Of a stretch of 57,301 bases of DNA, positions 49,745 through 57,301 are shown piece after piece. Below the pieces are notes generated by a model, which saw only the letters and a list, made by a program, of their open reading frames with translations, made no database searches and was not told the origin of the DNA. Positions within the stretch are counted from its first letter, which is position 1. Every line of letters begins with the position of its first letter. The DNA comes from Planctomycetota bacterium (lineage in GTDB: Bacteria > Planctomycetota > GCA-002687715): NCBI GenBank assembly GCA_002687715.1, contig NZBC01000093.1, positions 1 through 57,301 of the forward strand. Direction: 5' to 3'. A program made the translations under genes and the position numbers.

Positions 49745-50164
49745 TCAGATCAGGTTGCTCCGCTCCGAATCCCGGTTCTCCTTGGATGTTCTCTTCGCTC
49801 CTCGACTCATCCTCCCTGCGCAAGCCTGCTGTCGATGACCGCGTGATACCGCCCGAGGATCCACTCGGTGCGACCGAATTGCTGCGCGTCGATGGTGCCG
49901 GCTCGCATGGTCCGTCCCGTCGAGGTCGATGATGCTGCGCATCGGCATGAGCACCCGGGCGTGGGGCTCGGACCAAACGAGGACGCTGACATTGTTGAAA
50001 TAGCCTGAGCCCGCGGTGGATCGGTGGGGGGTCGCCAGGTGGTAGATCTCCTGGGTCACGTCCATGTGGAGTTTCCAGTTCTGGCGCCGGGCCGAGCCAC
50101 CTGGGACGAGAACCCCACCACGATCGGCAACGTCAGGAACAGGATTCTTCGTTCGTCTTCCCAC
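49745..50164 (-). pseudogene. Remnant of a Rieske-type oxygenase alpha subunit
   Basis: This minus-strand frame contains QNWKLHMDVTQEIYHL, followed by FNNVSVLVWSEPHARVLMPM. The NWKL, E-x-YH and downstream pattern resemble the catalytic-domain start of aromatic-ring-hydroxylating oxygenases. The Rieske domain that should precede it is absent. After MRSIIDL the protein-like sequence seems to move to another frame (TIDAQQFGRTEWILGRYHAV). The fragment is much shorter than the usual 350-450 residues. It is most likely a decayed gene. The rest of 49708-50197 shows nothing else. Confidence 0.4.
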
Positions 50165-50197
50165 CGATCGTGTGACGTGTAGTCACAGCGATACCAG

Positions 50198-51769
50198 CTA
50201 CTTCCCGGCCATCTCCTTCATCTGCTTCTCCCGCTCGGGCTCGTCGATGAAGATCTCGACCGTCTTCGTGACGCCCTCCGCGGGGACGACGAGCTGCGCG
50301 GGCTTCATCTTGAGCCGGACGCTCCACGGTTTGCCCGTGGTGTCGGTCCCGCTGAGCAGGAGACGCGTACGGAAGGTCGAGGGCGCACTGACGTTGGTCT
50401 CGACGGTCTCTCCTGCAGTGAGTGACGCGTGACCGTGAGGACCGACCCATCCCGGCCGGGTGCTGTCCCCCGTGAGGTAGAGGTCGAGCGTGACGTAGCG
50501 CCAGATCCTCGCGTCCGCGTCCGACAGGCGCACGCGGAGGCGGGGTCGCGGCTGCAGTGCGAGGACGAGCCCGGGTTTGCCGTGGGCCGCATCCGCCAGT
50601 TCTGCCCACCCGCCGTGCTCGGTCCATACCTGGAGGTCGAGCTTCGCTCGATCGCTGACCACCATCGCCTCACCGTCGACAACCGGGGCGTCACGGGAGC
50701 GGCCGGGCGGACCGCCGATGATGATGCGGCCCTTCCTCACCGGTTGGCCGAGGTGATCGACGACGGCGATGTTCCACACCCGGAGCTTCTTTCGAAGATC
50801 GATCGCGTCAATGCGTGCGCGCACCCCGTCGTCCATCGGACAGCGTACGCCCTTGATCGTCAGCATGGCTTGATTCGTACCGGCGATCGAGACATCGAGG
50901 TCGTAGAGACCGGGGACCACCTTGAACGAGAACCGCGGTCGCTGTGGGCCCGGTGCAGCATGCACAGAGAGGTACGCCCCTTGGCGGCGACCGTCCTTCC
51001 GTGAGCGGAGCGCCACGATGAGGAACTCTCCCGTGACCGATCCCGGGAGGATCACGCTCCCCTCGATGGCGTGTTTCCCCACCATCAGGAGCCGCACTCC
51101 GGTCGTTCCGGGTACGGCAACGATGCCCGTCTCCAGCTTGAAGCCGCTGCGATGGCACGTGATGCGGACCGAGTTGCGAGCGGTCGGACCACGCAGCTCC
51201 CACGTGCCGTCCGCGGCGGAACGGGTCCGCAGCGCGTAGACGTTGGCCCACTGGTCTTCGCGACCAGGCTGGCCCTTCTCCAACCACACGACCTCGATGC
51301 CTCGCATCGGCTTGTCGGCGCCGCGGTCCCAGACGATGCCCGACGCGATCAAGGGAGCCTCCGACAAGACGGCGGTCCCGAGGTCGTGAAGGCCGGGCTG
51401 GTCTGCCCCCCCGGCGGCGACCCGCACCATGCGGCGAACGAGGCCCTCTTTTCGTTCGATGACCGTGAGCGTCGGATGGACGACGCTGTACTTGCTGTCC
51501 AACCGCAACTCGACCACTCCGTCGGTCCGACGAGCGACCGGGGCCAGACGCATCCCGGTGCCGAAGTGGTCGCGGTCGTCGAGGTAGAAGGACAGCGCGT
51601 GCGGATCGGGGGCGGTCCCGTCCTTCTCCGTGATTCTGAGGCGGAACTCGGTGTGCTGCGCCGGCAGGATCCCCGTCAGGATCAGGGCAGCGGTGACGAG
51701 TGCGGGAGCGGCGACGTTCAACGTCGGCTTCCTCCTGAGCAGCGCGCCATACCCGAGGACCATGTGCAT
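50198..51769 (-). CDS. Secreted protein with carboxypeptidase-regulatory-like repeats
   Basis: A 523-residue protein whose signal peptide ends ILPA-Q after a longish basic leader; the second Met (residue 3) is an equal start. The body is several beta-sandwich modules: SGIVWDRGADKPMRGIEVVW with SAADGTWELRGPT is typical of carboxypeptidase-regulatory-like or CnaB folds, and IAVVDHLGQPVRKGRIIIGG starts another. The end has a charged tail (EPEREKQMKEMAGK). It is probably extracellular and structural or adhesive. The gene is 15 bases downstream of the glnS start-side operon partner glnS in the opposite order (glnS is transcribed first). Confidence 0.65.
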   Translation of the reverse strand: MHMVLGYGALLRRKPTLNVAAPALVTAALILTGILPAQHTEFRLRITEKDGTAPDPHALSFYLDDRDHFGTGMRLAPVARRTDGVVELRLDSKYSVVHPTLTVIERKEGLVRRMVRVAAGGADQPGLHDLGTAVLSEAPLIASGIVWDRGADKPMRGIEVVWLEKGQPGREDQWANVYALRTRSAADGTWELRGPTARNSVRITCHRSGFKLETGIVAVPGTTGVRLLMVGKHAIEGSVILPGSVTGEFLIVALRSRKDGRRQGAYLSVHAAPGPQRPRFSFKVVPGLYDLDVSIAGTNQAMLTIKGVRCPMDDGVRARIDAIDLRKKLRVWNIAVVDHLGQPVRKGRIIIGGPPGRSRDAPVVDGEAMVVSDRAKLDLQVWTEHGGWAELADAAHGKPGLVLALQPRPRLRVRLSDADARIWRYVTLDLYLTGDSTRPGWVGPHGHASLTAGETVETNVSAPSTFRTRLLLSGTDTTGKPWSVRLKMKPAQLVVPAEGVTKTVEIFIDEPEREKQMKEMAGK

Positions 51770-51784
51770 GCCCCGAGTCTAAGA

Positions 51785-53518
51785 TCAGCTGGGGCGGGGC
51801 GGGGGAGGCCGGCGCTCCTTCTTTTTCTGCTGCCCGCCCTGCTTCTTCTTCGCCTTGGCCCAACTATCACGGAGGCCGACGGTGCGATTGAAGACCAGCG
51901 AGCCGTCGGCGGACTCCTTGCTGTCGAGGCAGAAGTAGCCCGTACGCTCGAACTGATAGGGGATGTCGGCTGCCGCGGCGGCAAGGCTGGGCTCGACCTT
52001 GGCGCACGTGATCGCCTTGAGCGAGTCGGGGTTGAGGTTCTGGACGAAGTCGCCGCCTTCCTCGGGGTCCGCCTTCGTGAACAGGAGGTCGTAGAGCCGG
52101 ACTTCGGCGTCGAGGGCGTGGGCGACGGAGACCCAGTGGATCGTGCCTTTCACCTTGCGCCCGTCCGGTGCGTTGCCGCCAAGGGTCTCCGGGTCGTACG
52201 TGCATCGGATACAGGTGACGGTGCCCGCATCATCCTTGTCGAAGCCGGTGCAGGTGACGAAGTACCCCCACCGCAGCCGCACCTCCCGATCCGGGCCGAG
52301 CCGGAAGTACTTCCGGGGCGGATCCTCCATGAAGTCGGCGCGTTCTATCCAGAGCTCTCCCGAGAACGGGATCTTGCGGGACCCGGCGCTCTCGTCCTCC
52401 GGATTGTTGATGGCGTCGAGCTCCTCGACCTGGCCTTCTGGCCAGTTCTCGATGACCAGCTTGATCGGATCGAGGACCCCCATGACTCGCAGCGCGACGC
52501 GGTTGAGGTCCTCACGGACGCACGACTCGAGCAGCGCCATCTCGGTTCGGCTGATGTTGCGCGCGACGCCGACCTTCTCACAGAAGTTGCGTAGCGCCGC
52601 GGGCGTGTATCCACGCCGGCGCAGCCCGCGAATCGTGGGCATGCGTGGATCGTCCCAGCCATCGACGTGACCTTCGTCAACGAGTCGAATGAGCTTGCGC
52701 TTGCTCACGATCGTGTACTCGAGGCTCAGGCGCGCGAACTCGTACTGGCGTGGCACCGACGGGATCGGACAGTTCTCGTTGAACCAGTCGTAGAGCGGAC
52801 GGTGGTTCTCGAACTCGAGCGAACACAGCGAGTGGGTGATGCCCTCGATGGAGTCGGATAGCCCGTGGGCGAAGTCGTACATCGGGTAGACGTTCCACGT
52901 CGTTCCGGTGCGGTGATGCGTTTCTTTCTTGACCCGGTACATCGCGGGGTCGCGCATGAGCACGTTCGCGTGCGTCATGTCGACCTTGGCCCGCAGAACG
53001 CAGGCGCCTTCCTCCAGCTCCCCGTTCTTCATCTGCTCGAGCAATCCGAGGTTCTCATCGACGGATCGGTTGCGGTACGGGCTCTCCCGGCCGGGCTCGG
53101 TGAGAGAGCCGCGGTACTCCCGGATCTCCTCAGACGTGAGGCTGTCGACGTAGGCCTTGCCCTTCTTCACCAGATGGATGGCCCATTCCCAGAGTTGGGG
53201 AAAATAGTCCGACGCGAAATAGAGGCGATCCTCCCAGTCCCAGCCGAGCCACCGGATGTCCTCCTGGATCGCCTCGACGTACTCGGTCTCCTCCTTGGCC
53301 GGGTTCGTATCGTCGAACCGGAGGTTGCAGAGTCCCTGAAAGTCGCGGGCGGCCCCGAAGTTGAGGCAGATGGCCTTGGCGTGCCCGATGTGCAGATAGC
53401 CGTTGGGCTCGGGCGGAAAGCGCGTGTGGACGCGACCGTCGTTCTTGCCCGCCTCCAGGTCCGCCCGGATGATCTGGCGGACGAAGTCGTTCCCAGCCGT
53501 GCTCTCTGCGTCGCTCAT
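51785..53518 (-). CDS. glnS: Glutaminyl-tRNA synthetase
   Basis: A 577-residue class Ic synthetase that charges tRNA(Gln). [20 protein letters not shown] has the HIGH motif and [17 protein letters not shown] the KMSKS-like motif. [18 protein letters not shown] is typical of GlnRS. The two C-terminal beta-barrel anticodon domains are present. A Lys/Pro-rich tail ([20 protein letters not shown]) extends the protein. The start at 53518 fits the family N-terminus. Presence of GlnRS implies direct glutaminylation in this organism. Confidence 0.95.
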   Translation of the reverse strand: MSDAESTAGNDFVRQIIRADLEAGKNDGRVHTRFPPEPNGYLHIGHAKAICLNFGAARDFQGLCNLRFDDTNPAKEETEYVEAIQEDIRWLGWDWEDRLYFASDYFPQLWEWAIHLVKKGKAYVDSLTSEEIREYRGSLTEPGRESPYRNRSVDENLGLLEQMKNGELEEGACVLRAKVDMTHANVLMRDPAMYRVKKETHHRTGTTWNVYPMYDFAHGLSDSIEGITHSLCSLEFENHRPLYDWFNENCPIPSVPRQYEFARLSLEYTIVSKRKLIRLVDEGHVDGWDDPRMPTIRGLRRRGYTPAALRNFCEKVGVARNISRTEMALLESCVREDLNRVALRVMGVLDPIKLVIENWPEGQVEELDAINNPEDESAGSRKIPFSGELWIERADFMEDPPRKYFRLGPDREVRLRWGYFVTCTGFDKDDAGTVTCIRCTYDPETLGGNAPDGRKVKGTIHWVSVAHALDAEVRLYDLLFTKADPEEGGDFVQNLNPDSLKAITCAKVEPSLAAAAADIPYQFERTGYFCLDSKESADGSLVFNRTVGLRDSWAKAKKKQGGQQKKKERRPPPPRPS

Positions 53519-53617
53519 GGTGATTTCCTCGGCGAGAAGTGCGCAGGTTACGACCGGTCGATGACAGCGCCAAGCCGAAGAGGCCCGGCGCGGCGGGTTC
53601 AGCCTGGCGAGCCCGTC

Positions 53618-55570
53618 CTAACCGTCGGTTCGGAAGGTCGACGCTGGCAGCCCGGCCCCGTTGAAGAGATTCGGTTCATCGGCCGCACCCCAGGCAAAGC
53701 GCGCTGCGACCGGCGTGGCGACCTTCTCGGAGAAGACGACGATCGACTCGCCATCGATCCGCGCTTCGGCCGCGAACCACTTGCCGTCCGCGCCACGGAT
53801 CTCGAAGTGGCTCGGCTTGCCTTCCTTCGCGTGGAGGCCCCGGGCGTGGTCGAAGTGAAGCCGGATGAGCTTGCCTTCGACCTTGGCCTCCCGGTAGAGC
53901 GGGCCGGAGTAGGCCAAATCGCGCTTGCCGTAGGTGCGCGCGAGCGCCCAGAAGGCGAGCCGCTGCCCCACGGCGACCTTGTTCTTCGGGTGGATGTCGC
54001 GCGGGTTGCCCACGTCCATGGTGATGGCCATGCCGGTGTTCTTGGTCTTCAGAGCCATCATCTGGGCCTCGCGCAACTCCGCCGCCTGTCCCGTGTCACT
54101 GCCGTAGTTGTAGGGCGCGATCTGCACGAAGTAGAACGGAAAGTCGCCCTGGCCGAACGCGTTTCGCCAGTCCGTGATCATGTTCGGGAACAGGGTGCGG
54201 TACTCATGACCGCGTTCGCGGTTGGACTCGCCCTGATACCAGATGGCGCCGGTGATCCCGAGGGGCACGAGCGGTGCGATCATCCCGTTGTAGAGTGCCG
54301 TGGGGTGGTTCGCACCGAAGCGTCCGGCCGACGGGAACCGCTTCAGGTCGCCGATCGGGCGGCCCTTCAGCCATCGCCAAGGGCGCGCGAGGGAGAACGC
54401 GTCCACGTCGGATCGGCTCGCGAGCCGGAGCCGGACGTTGTCGGGGCTCGTGCTGAGACCGCCGCCACCGCCCGTGTCGACGACCCGGATGGCGATCACG
54501 TTGCCCTGGGCTTTCACGGACGCGCCCGGCACGACGTAGCGGCGGGGGACGTTCCATGCCTGGCGCTCCTCCATGCCGCCGACCCGTCGCCCGTTGAACC
54601 AGGTCGTGTCCATGTCGTCGATCGGGCCGAGCTCCAGCAACAGCTCCTGGCCCTCCCAATCGGACGGCAGGTCGAAGTTGATGCGCTGACGGACGATGCC
54701 GTCGAAGTCGCCGAGCCCCATGGCCTTCCACAGGCCGGGCACCGCAACCTCGTTCCACTTGGAGGCGTCGAAGCCGTTGGTCTTCCAGCCTTCCGGGGCC
54801 TTCTCCTCCAACGCCTCGAACCAGGAACGTGATGCAGCGCGGACCTTGCGCGCTGCATCACCTTGACTCTGCGCCGACGCGTCAAGGGTGTCGAGCGCAA
54901 CGTCATAGCCACCGTGTTTGCGCAGGCCGGCCGAGCTCGTCCATGACTCGCAAACGGTGCCGCCCCATTCGGATGAGATGAGGCCCACGGGGATGCCCAC
55001 CTCCCGATGCAGGATGCGTCCGAAGAAGAACCCGACCGCGGAGAAATCGCGGACGTCGGCTTCCGTGGGTACCAACCACGTTCCGCTGCAGTCCCTCTCG
55101 GGCACCTTGGAGATCTTGTTGCGGACCGTAAACAGGCGGATGCGCTTGTAGGCGCCCGCTGCGGCCTCTTTCTTCCAATCGACGACGTCATTGAACCCGT
55201 CGCCACACCGCCCGGTCTTCATCTCCATGTTCGACTGGCCGGAGCAGACCCAGACGTCCCCGAGGAGGACGTTCTTCAACTGGTGCGTGGCCTTGCCGGC
55301 GCTCAGGTCGATGGTGTGCGGTCCGCCCGCACCCGGGGTCTGCAGCGTCAACCGGAACCGTCCGTCGGCGTCCGCCTGCGCGGATCCCCCGGCACCCCAG
55401 CTCGCCTTGGCGGTGACCTTCGCGCCGGCCGTCGCCCAGCCCCAGAGCGGGGCCGCTTTCTTCTCGCGCTGAAGGACCATGTTGTCCTGGAAGATCGTCG
55501 CGAGGCGAATGGAGTCCTGGGCCGGAACCAGGGCGCTCACAGCGCCCACGAGAAGGAGGGTGCGCAGCAT
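53618..55570 (-). CDS. Sialate O-acetylesterase-like (SASA) secreted protein
   Basis: A 650-residue protein with a signal peptide ending VPA-Q. SGNH-type esterase motifs are clear: VWVCSGQSNMEMKTG, GAIWYQGESNRERGHEY and a late MDVGNPRDIHPKNKVAVG with the catalytic Asp-x-x-His. Between the halves is a galactose-binding-like insert (LLLELGPIDDMDTTWFNGRR). Family enzymes remove O-acetyl groups from sialic acids or plant polysaccharides. Here it may edit acetyl groups on scavenged glycans. It is a single gene, with no sialic-acid genes nearby. Confidence 0.88.
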   Translation of the reverse strand: MLRTLLLVGAVSALVPAQDSIRLATIFQDNMVLQREKKAAPLWGWATAGAKVTAKASWGAGGSAQADADGRFRLTLQTPGAGGPHTIDLSAGKATHQLKNVLLGDVWVCSGQSNMEMKTGRCGDGFNDVVDWKKEAAAGAYKRIRLFTVRNKISKVPERDCSGTWLVPTEADVRDFSAVGFFFGRILHREVGIPVGLISSEWGGTVCESWTSSAGLRKHGGYDVALDTLDASAQSQGDAARKVRAASRSWFEALEEKAPEGWKTNGFDASKWNEVAVPGLWKAMGLGDFDGIVRQRINFDLPSDWEGQELLLELGPIDDMDTTWFNGRRVGGMEERQAWNVPRRYVVPGASVKAQGNVIAIRVVDTGGGGGLSTSPDNVRLRLASRSDVDAFSLARPWRWLKGRPIGDLKRFPSAGRFGANHPTALYNGMIAPLVPLGITGAIWYQGESNRERGHEYRTLFPNMITDWRNAFGQGDFPFYFVQIAPYNYGSDTGQAAELREAQMMALKTKNTGMAITMDVGNPRDIHPKNKVAVGQRLAFWALARTYGKRDLAYSGPLYREAKVEGKLIRLHFDHARGLHAKEGKPSHFEIRGADGKWFAAEARIDGESIVVFSEKVATPVAARFAWGAADEPNLFNGAGLPASTFRTDG

Positions 55571-55642
55571 GGAATTGGTCTCTGTCTCGGGGATCGCGGC
55601 AGATTAGCACACCGTTCGCCGTCGTCGCGAGGCAGAGAACCT

Positions 55643-56002
55643 CTACATCCACAGCCACCGAAGGGCGGCGAAGTCGGCGACCCGTCCGTCCGGGTTGACC
55701 TCGACCCCTTCCGCCTCGAGGCGCCGCCGCTGCTCCTGCGAGAACCCGTCGCCCTCGTCGCGCGGCGAGAGGCGTCCGCGTCCGTTGACGACGCGATGCC
55801 ACGGCACATCGAGATCCTCTGGAATGGCCGCCAGCGCGTACCCGACGTGCCGTGCCACCGTTCGCAGCCCCAGCTTGCCCGCGACGTCGCCGTAGGTGGT
55901 CACCCGGCCCGGCGGGACCTGCTGAACCGTCCCGTACACCAGCTCGTGGAAGCCGGGGCCGACCACCCGTCGAGGGCCGTGCTTGCTCGGTTCGTAGGGC
56001 AT
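55643..56002 (-). CDS. Alkyltransferase-like (ATL) DNA repair protein
   Basis: A 119-residue protein with the DNA-binding domain of O6-methylguanine methyltransferases: YGTVQQVPPGRVTTYGDVAG and the recognition segment ARHVGYALAAIP. The active-site PCHRV is replaced by PWHRV (VPWHRVVNGRGRLS), the mark of ATL proteins. These bind alkylated guanine without repairing it and direct the lesion to nucleotide excision repair. I chose ATG 56002; the longer upstream frame is not family-like. It is divergent from the ArsR-SRPBCC gene with 43 bases between. Confidence 0.88.
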   Translation of the reverse strand: MPYEPSKHGPRRVVGPGFHELVYGTVQQVPPGRVTTYGDVAGKLGLRTVARHVGYALAAIPEDLDVPWHRVVNGRGRLSPRDEGDGFSQEQRRRLEAEGVEVNPDGRVADFAALRWLWM

Positions 56003-56027
56003 GGGCTTGACCGTACCGCCAAAATAC

Positions 56028-56043
56028 GTGACCATCGGGTCAC
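56028..56043. promoter_or_regulatory. Palindromic candidate operator in the ATL/ArsR divergent region
   Basis: Perfect arms gtgacc (56028-56033) and ggtcac (56038-56043) flank a 4-base spacer, ending two bases before the ATG of the ArsR-type gene. The position suits autoregulation, and it might also affect the divergent ATL gene. Confidence 0.4.
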
Positions 56044-56045
56044 CT

Positions 56046-56882
56046 ATGGGAAAACACGCGGCAGACACCGCCGTCTGGAAGGCGCTGGCCGACCCCACGA
56101 GGCGCGAGATCCTCGACCTCCTGCGGATCGAGCCACGGACCACGGGGGAGATCGCGTCCCGATTCGCCGTCACCCGATTCGCCGTGATGAAGCACCTGAA
56201 GGCGCTGACCGAGGCCGGCCTCGTCCTCGTGACCCGCCGCGGCCGTGAGCGGTGGAATCGACTGAACCCTGTCCCGATCCGTGAGATCCATCGCCGGTGG
56301 ATCCGCCCGTTCGAAGCGACCCCGGCCGACGCGCTGCTCCGCCTCCGGAACGTCGCGACGACCCCGTCATCCGGAGCCCGTCCCGTGTCCGAGAAACCAG
56401 CTCATCCCGCGTTCGACGTCGTGACCACCGTCCTCGCCGTGACCATCGAAGCACCTCCGCGACGAGTGTGGGACGCGATCGTCTCCGAAACCTCCGCGTG
56501 GTGGCCGAGGGACTTCTACAACCATGCCGAGCCACGTGCGTTCGTCATCGAGCCGGTCGTCGGCGGCCGGATGTACGAGGACTGGGGCAACGGCGACGGG
56601 ATGCAGTGGGCGACCGTCATCGGGCTCAAGAAGGGAGAGCGATTGCAGCTCTCGGGTGAGCTGTCGGCCGACTTTGGCGGTCCTGCCCGGTCGACACAGA
56701 CGTTCGTCCTGGCCCCGGATGGCGACGGAACCCGCGTCGAGCTGACGGACGTGCTCTTCGGGCGCGTCAGCGACGGCACGGCGGGATGCCTCGAGCAAGG
56801 GTGGCGGTCCCTGCTCGAAGGCGCTCTGAAGCCGTGGATCGAGGAGGAGAGGCACCCGGAACGTCCAGCGACGGTGGCTTGA
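56046..56882 (+). CDS. ArsR-family regulator fused to SRPBCC (AHSA1-like) domain
   Basis: A 278-residue protein from ATG 56046. Residues 5-95 are an ArsR-type winged helix (VWKALADPTRREILDLLRIE; ASRFAVTRFAVMKHLKALTE; RGRERWNRLNPVPI). Residues from about 115 form an AHSA1/SRPBCC domain (VEIEAP-type start TIEAPPRRVWDAIVSETSAW, EPVVGGRMYEDWG, LTDVLFG). Elsewhere these two domains are often separate neighbouring genes. The SRPBCC cavity may be the ligand sensor for the DNA-binding part. No metal-binding Cys of classic ArsR is visible. Confidence 0.85.
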   Translation: MGKHAADTAVWKALADPTRREILDLLRIEPRTTGEIASRFAVTRFAVMKHLKALTEAGLVLVTRRGRERWNRLNPVPIREIHRRWIRPFEATPADALLRLRNVATTPSSGARPVSEKPAHPAFDVVTTVLAVTIEAPPRRVWDAIVSETSAWWPRDFYNHAEPRAFVIEPVVGGRMYEDWGNGDGMQWATVIGLKKGERLQLSGELSADFGGPARSTQTFVLAPDGDGTRVELTDVLFGRVSDGTAGCLEQGWRSLLEGALKPWIEEERHPERPATVA

Positions 56883-56917
56883 CCGGGCGCACCAGCCCGA
56901 ACCAGTACCATGCACCC

Positions 56918-57301
56918 GTGTCCGATGCGGTCTTCCACGTCCTGCTGAGCGTCGGCGGCGTCGCTCTGCACGCGGTCATGATCGCGGTCGTGCTGCTGGC
57001 TGATCGACGTCAGCCCAGCGCGACCCTCGCGTGGGTGTTTGCGTTGCTGCTGTTGCCATTCATCGGCGTGGTCGCGTACTTGCTGATCGGGACCACGCGC
57101 GCACGCCGCGTGGCGCAACATACTCAGCGCTGCACGAAGCGTCTCCAGCTCGTTCTGGAGAAACACGACGTGTCGGGACGCATGCACGAAGTGTCGATGC
57201 ATGACCCACGAACGCCGGGCTTCCTCGCGCTGGCGGAACGTCTCTCGACGACCCGCGCGAGCTCCGGGAATCGCGTCGCCATGCTTGTCAACGCGGCCGT
57301 C
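56918..57301 (+). CDS. Cardiolipin synthase, 3' partial
   Basis: From GTG 56918 the frame stays open to the window edge (128 codons). Two membrane segments lie at about residues 5-27 (VLLSVGGVALHAVMIAVVLL) and 38-58 (ALLLLPFIGVVAYLLIG), separated by DRRQPSATLAWVF. This twin-segment start with the T-L-A-W element is typical of bacterial cardiolipin synthases of PLD type. The HKD motifs would lie beyond the window. It begins 36 bases after the ArsR-SRPBCC gene. Confidence 0.7.
   Translation, partial: MSDAVFHVLLSVGGVALHAVMIAVVLLADRRQPSATLAWVFALLLLPFIGVVAYLLIGTTRARRVAQHTQRCTKRLQLVLEKHDVSGRMHEVSMHDPRTPGFLALAERLSTTRASSGNRVAMLVNAAV

Noticed and set aside
1..57301. CRISPR arrays, tRNA or rRNA genes, insertion sequences, toxin-antitoxin pairs
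   Set aside because: I looked for regular repeats, cloverleaf-like intergenic segments and transposase motifs and saw none; genes are closely packed and the gaps are short. Sequence-model searches could still find a small RNA.

Overview
The window is high-G+C DNA (roughly two thirds G+C by eye) that most resembles a member of the Planctomycetota. The evidence is a DUF1592/DUF1588-type PSCyt protein paired with a DUF1552 protein, an ASPIC/UnbV FG-GAP protein next to a TPR protein, a remnant of the planctomycete-type (TIGR02999-like) ECF sigma factor, and several very large secreted proteins. This is inference from gene content; no rRNA gene is present to settle it. Many genes are coupled by 4-base ATGA or GTGA overlaps. 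Most Sec signal peptides end in Ala-Gln, so the mature proteins would begin with Gln.

Layout. 1-1.2 kb: a partial SYLF-domain gene cut by the window edge, a large hairpin and a decayed CcmH-like gene. 1.2-3.3 kb: methyltransferase, rRNA pseudouridine synthase and a hypothetical gene. 3.3-6.5 kb: GlcG/HbpS-like protein, secreted cysteine hydrolase and metG. 6.5-10.4 kb (minus): pyrE, an MBOAT acyltransferase with an apparent frameshift, and an AlgJ/AlgX-like protein, which looks like a polymer O-acetylation set. 10.5-14.5 kb (plus): a tightly overlapping operon with a membrane protein of unknown function, a LolD/MacB-type ATPase, an FtsX-type permease and a ZnuA-like metal-binding lipoprotein. 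The first ribosome-binding site lies in a strong hairpin.

14.5-35.7 kb (minus): a long run of envelope genes. It holds a 1,834-residue alpha-2-macroglobulin with a DUF4159-like N-terminus, an FG-GAP lipoprotein, a TPR protein, two paralogous membrane proteins (sulfatase-like domain, HEAT-like repeats and an Ig-like tail) on either side of a beta-helix protein, a single-HKD phospholipase-D-like protein, a PEGA protein and a small lipoprotein. The seven genes from the FG-GAP protein to the PEGA protein overlap or nearly abut, apart from one 197-base gap. With the transporter-like operon, this is the best candidate for an undescribed system.

35.7-44 kb (minus): a complete trans-4-hydroxyproline catabolic operon (XRE-cupin regulator, epimerase, D-hydroxyproline dehydrogenase subunits, DapA-family deaminase, ketoglutarate semialdehyde dehydrogenase), followed closely by a ferrochelatase fused to a membrane domain. 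44.1-45.9 kb (minus): ECF sigma factor, zinc-finger anti-sigma factor and a secretin-domain protein. 46-49.7 kb (plus): HD-domain protein, PSCyt/DUF1592 protein and DUF1552 protein. 49.7-57.3 kb: a Rieske-oxygenase remnant, a secreted protein with carboxypeptidase-regulatory-like repeats, glnS, a sialate O-acetylesterase-like protein, an alkyltransferase-like (ATL) DNA repair protein divergent from an ArsR-SRPBCC fusion, and the start of a cardiolipin synthase gene. I saw no tRNA or rRNA gene, no CRISPR array and no transposase.
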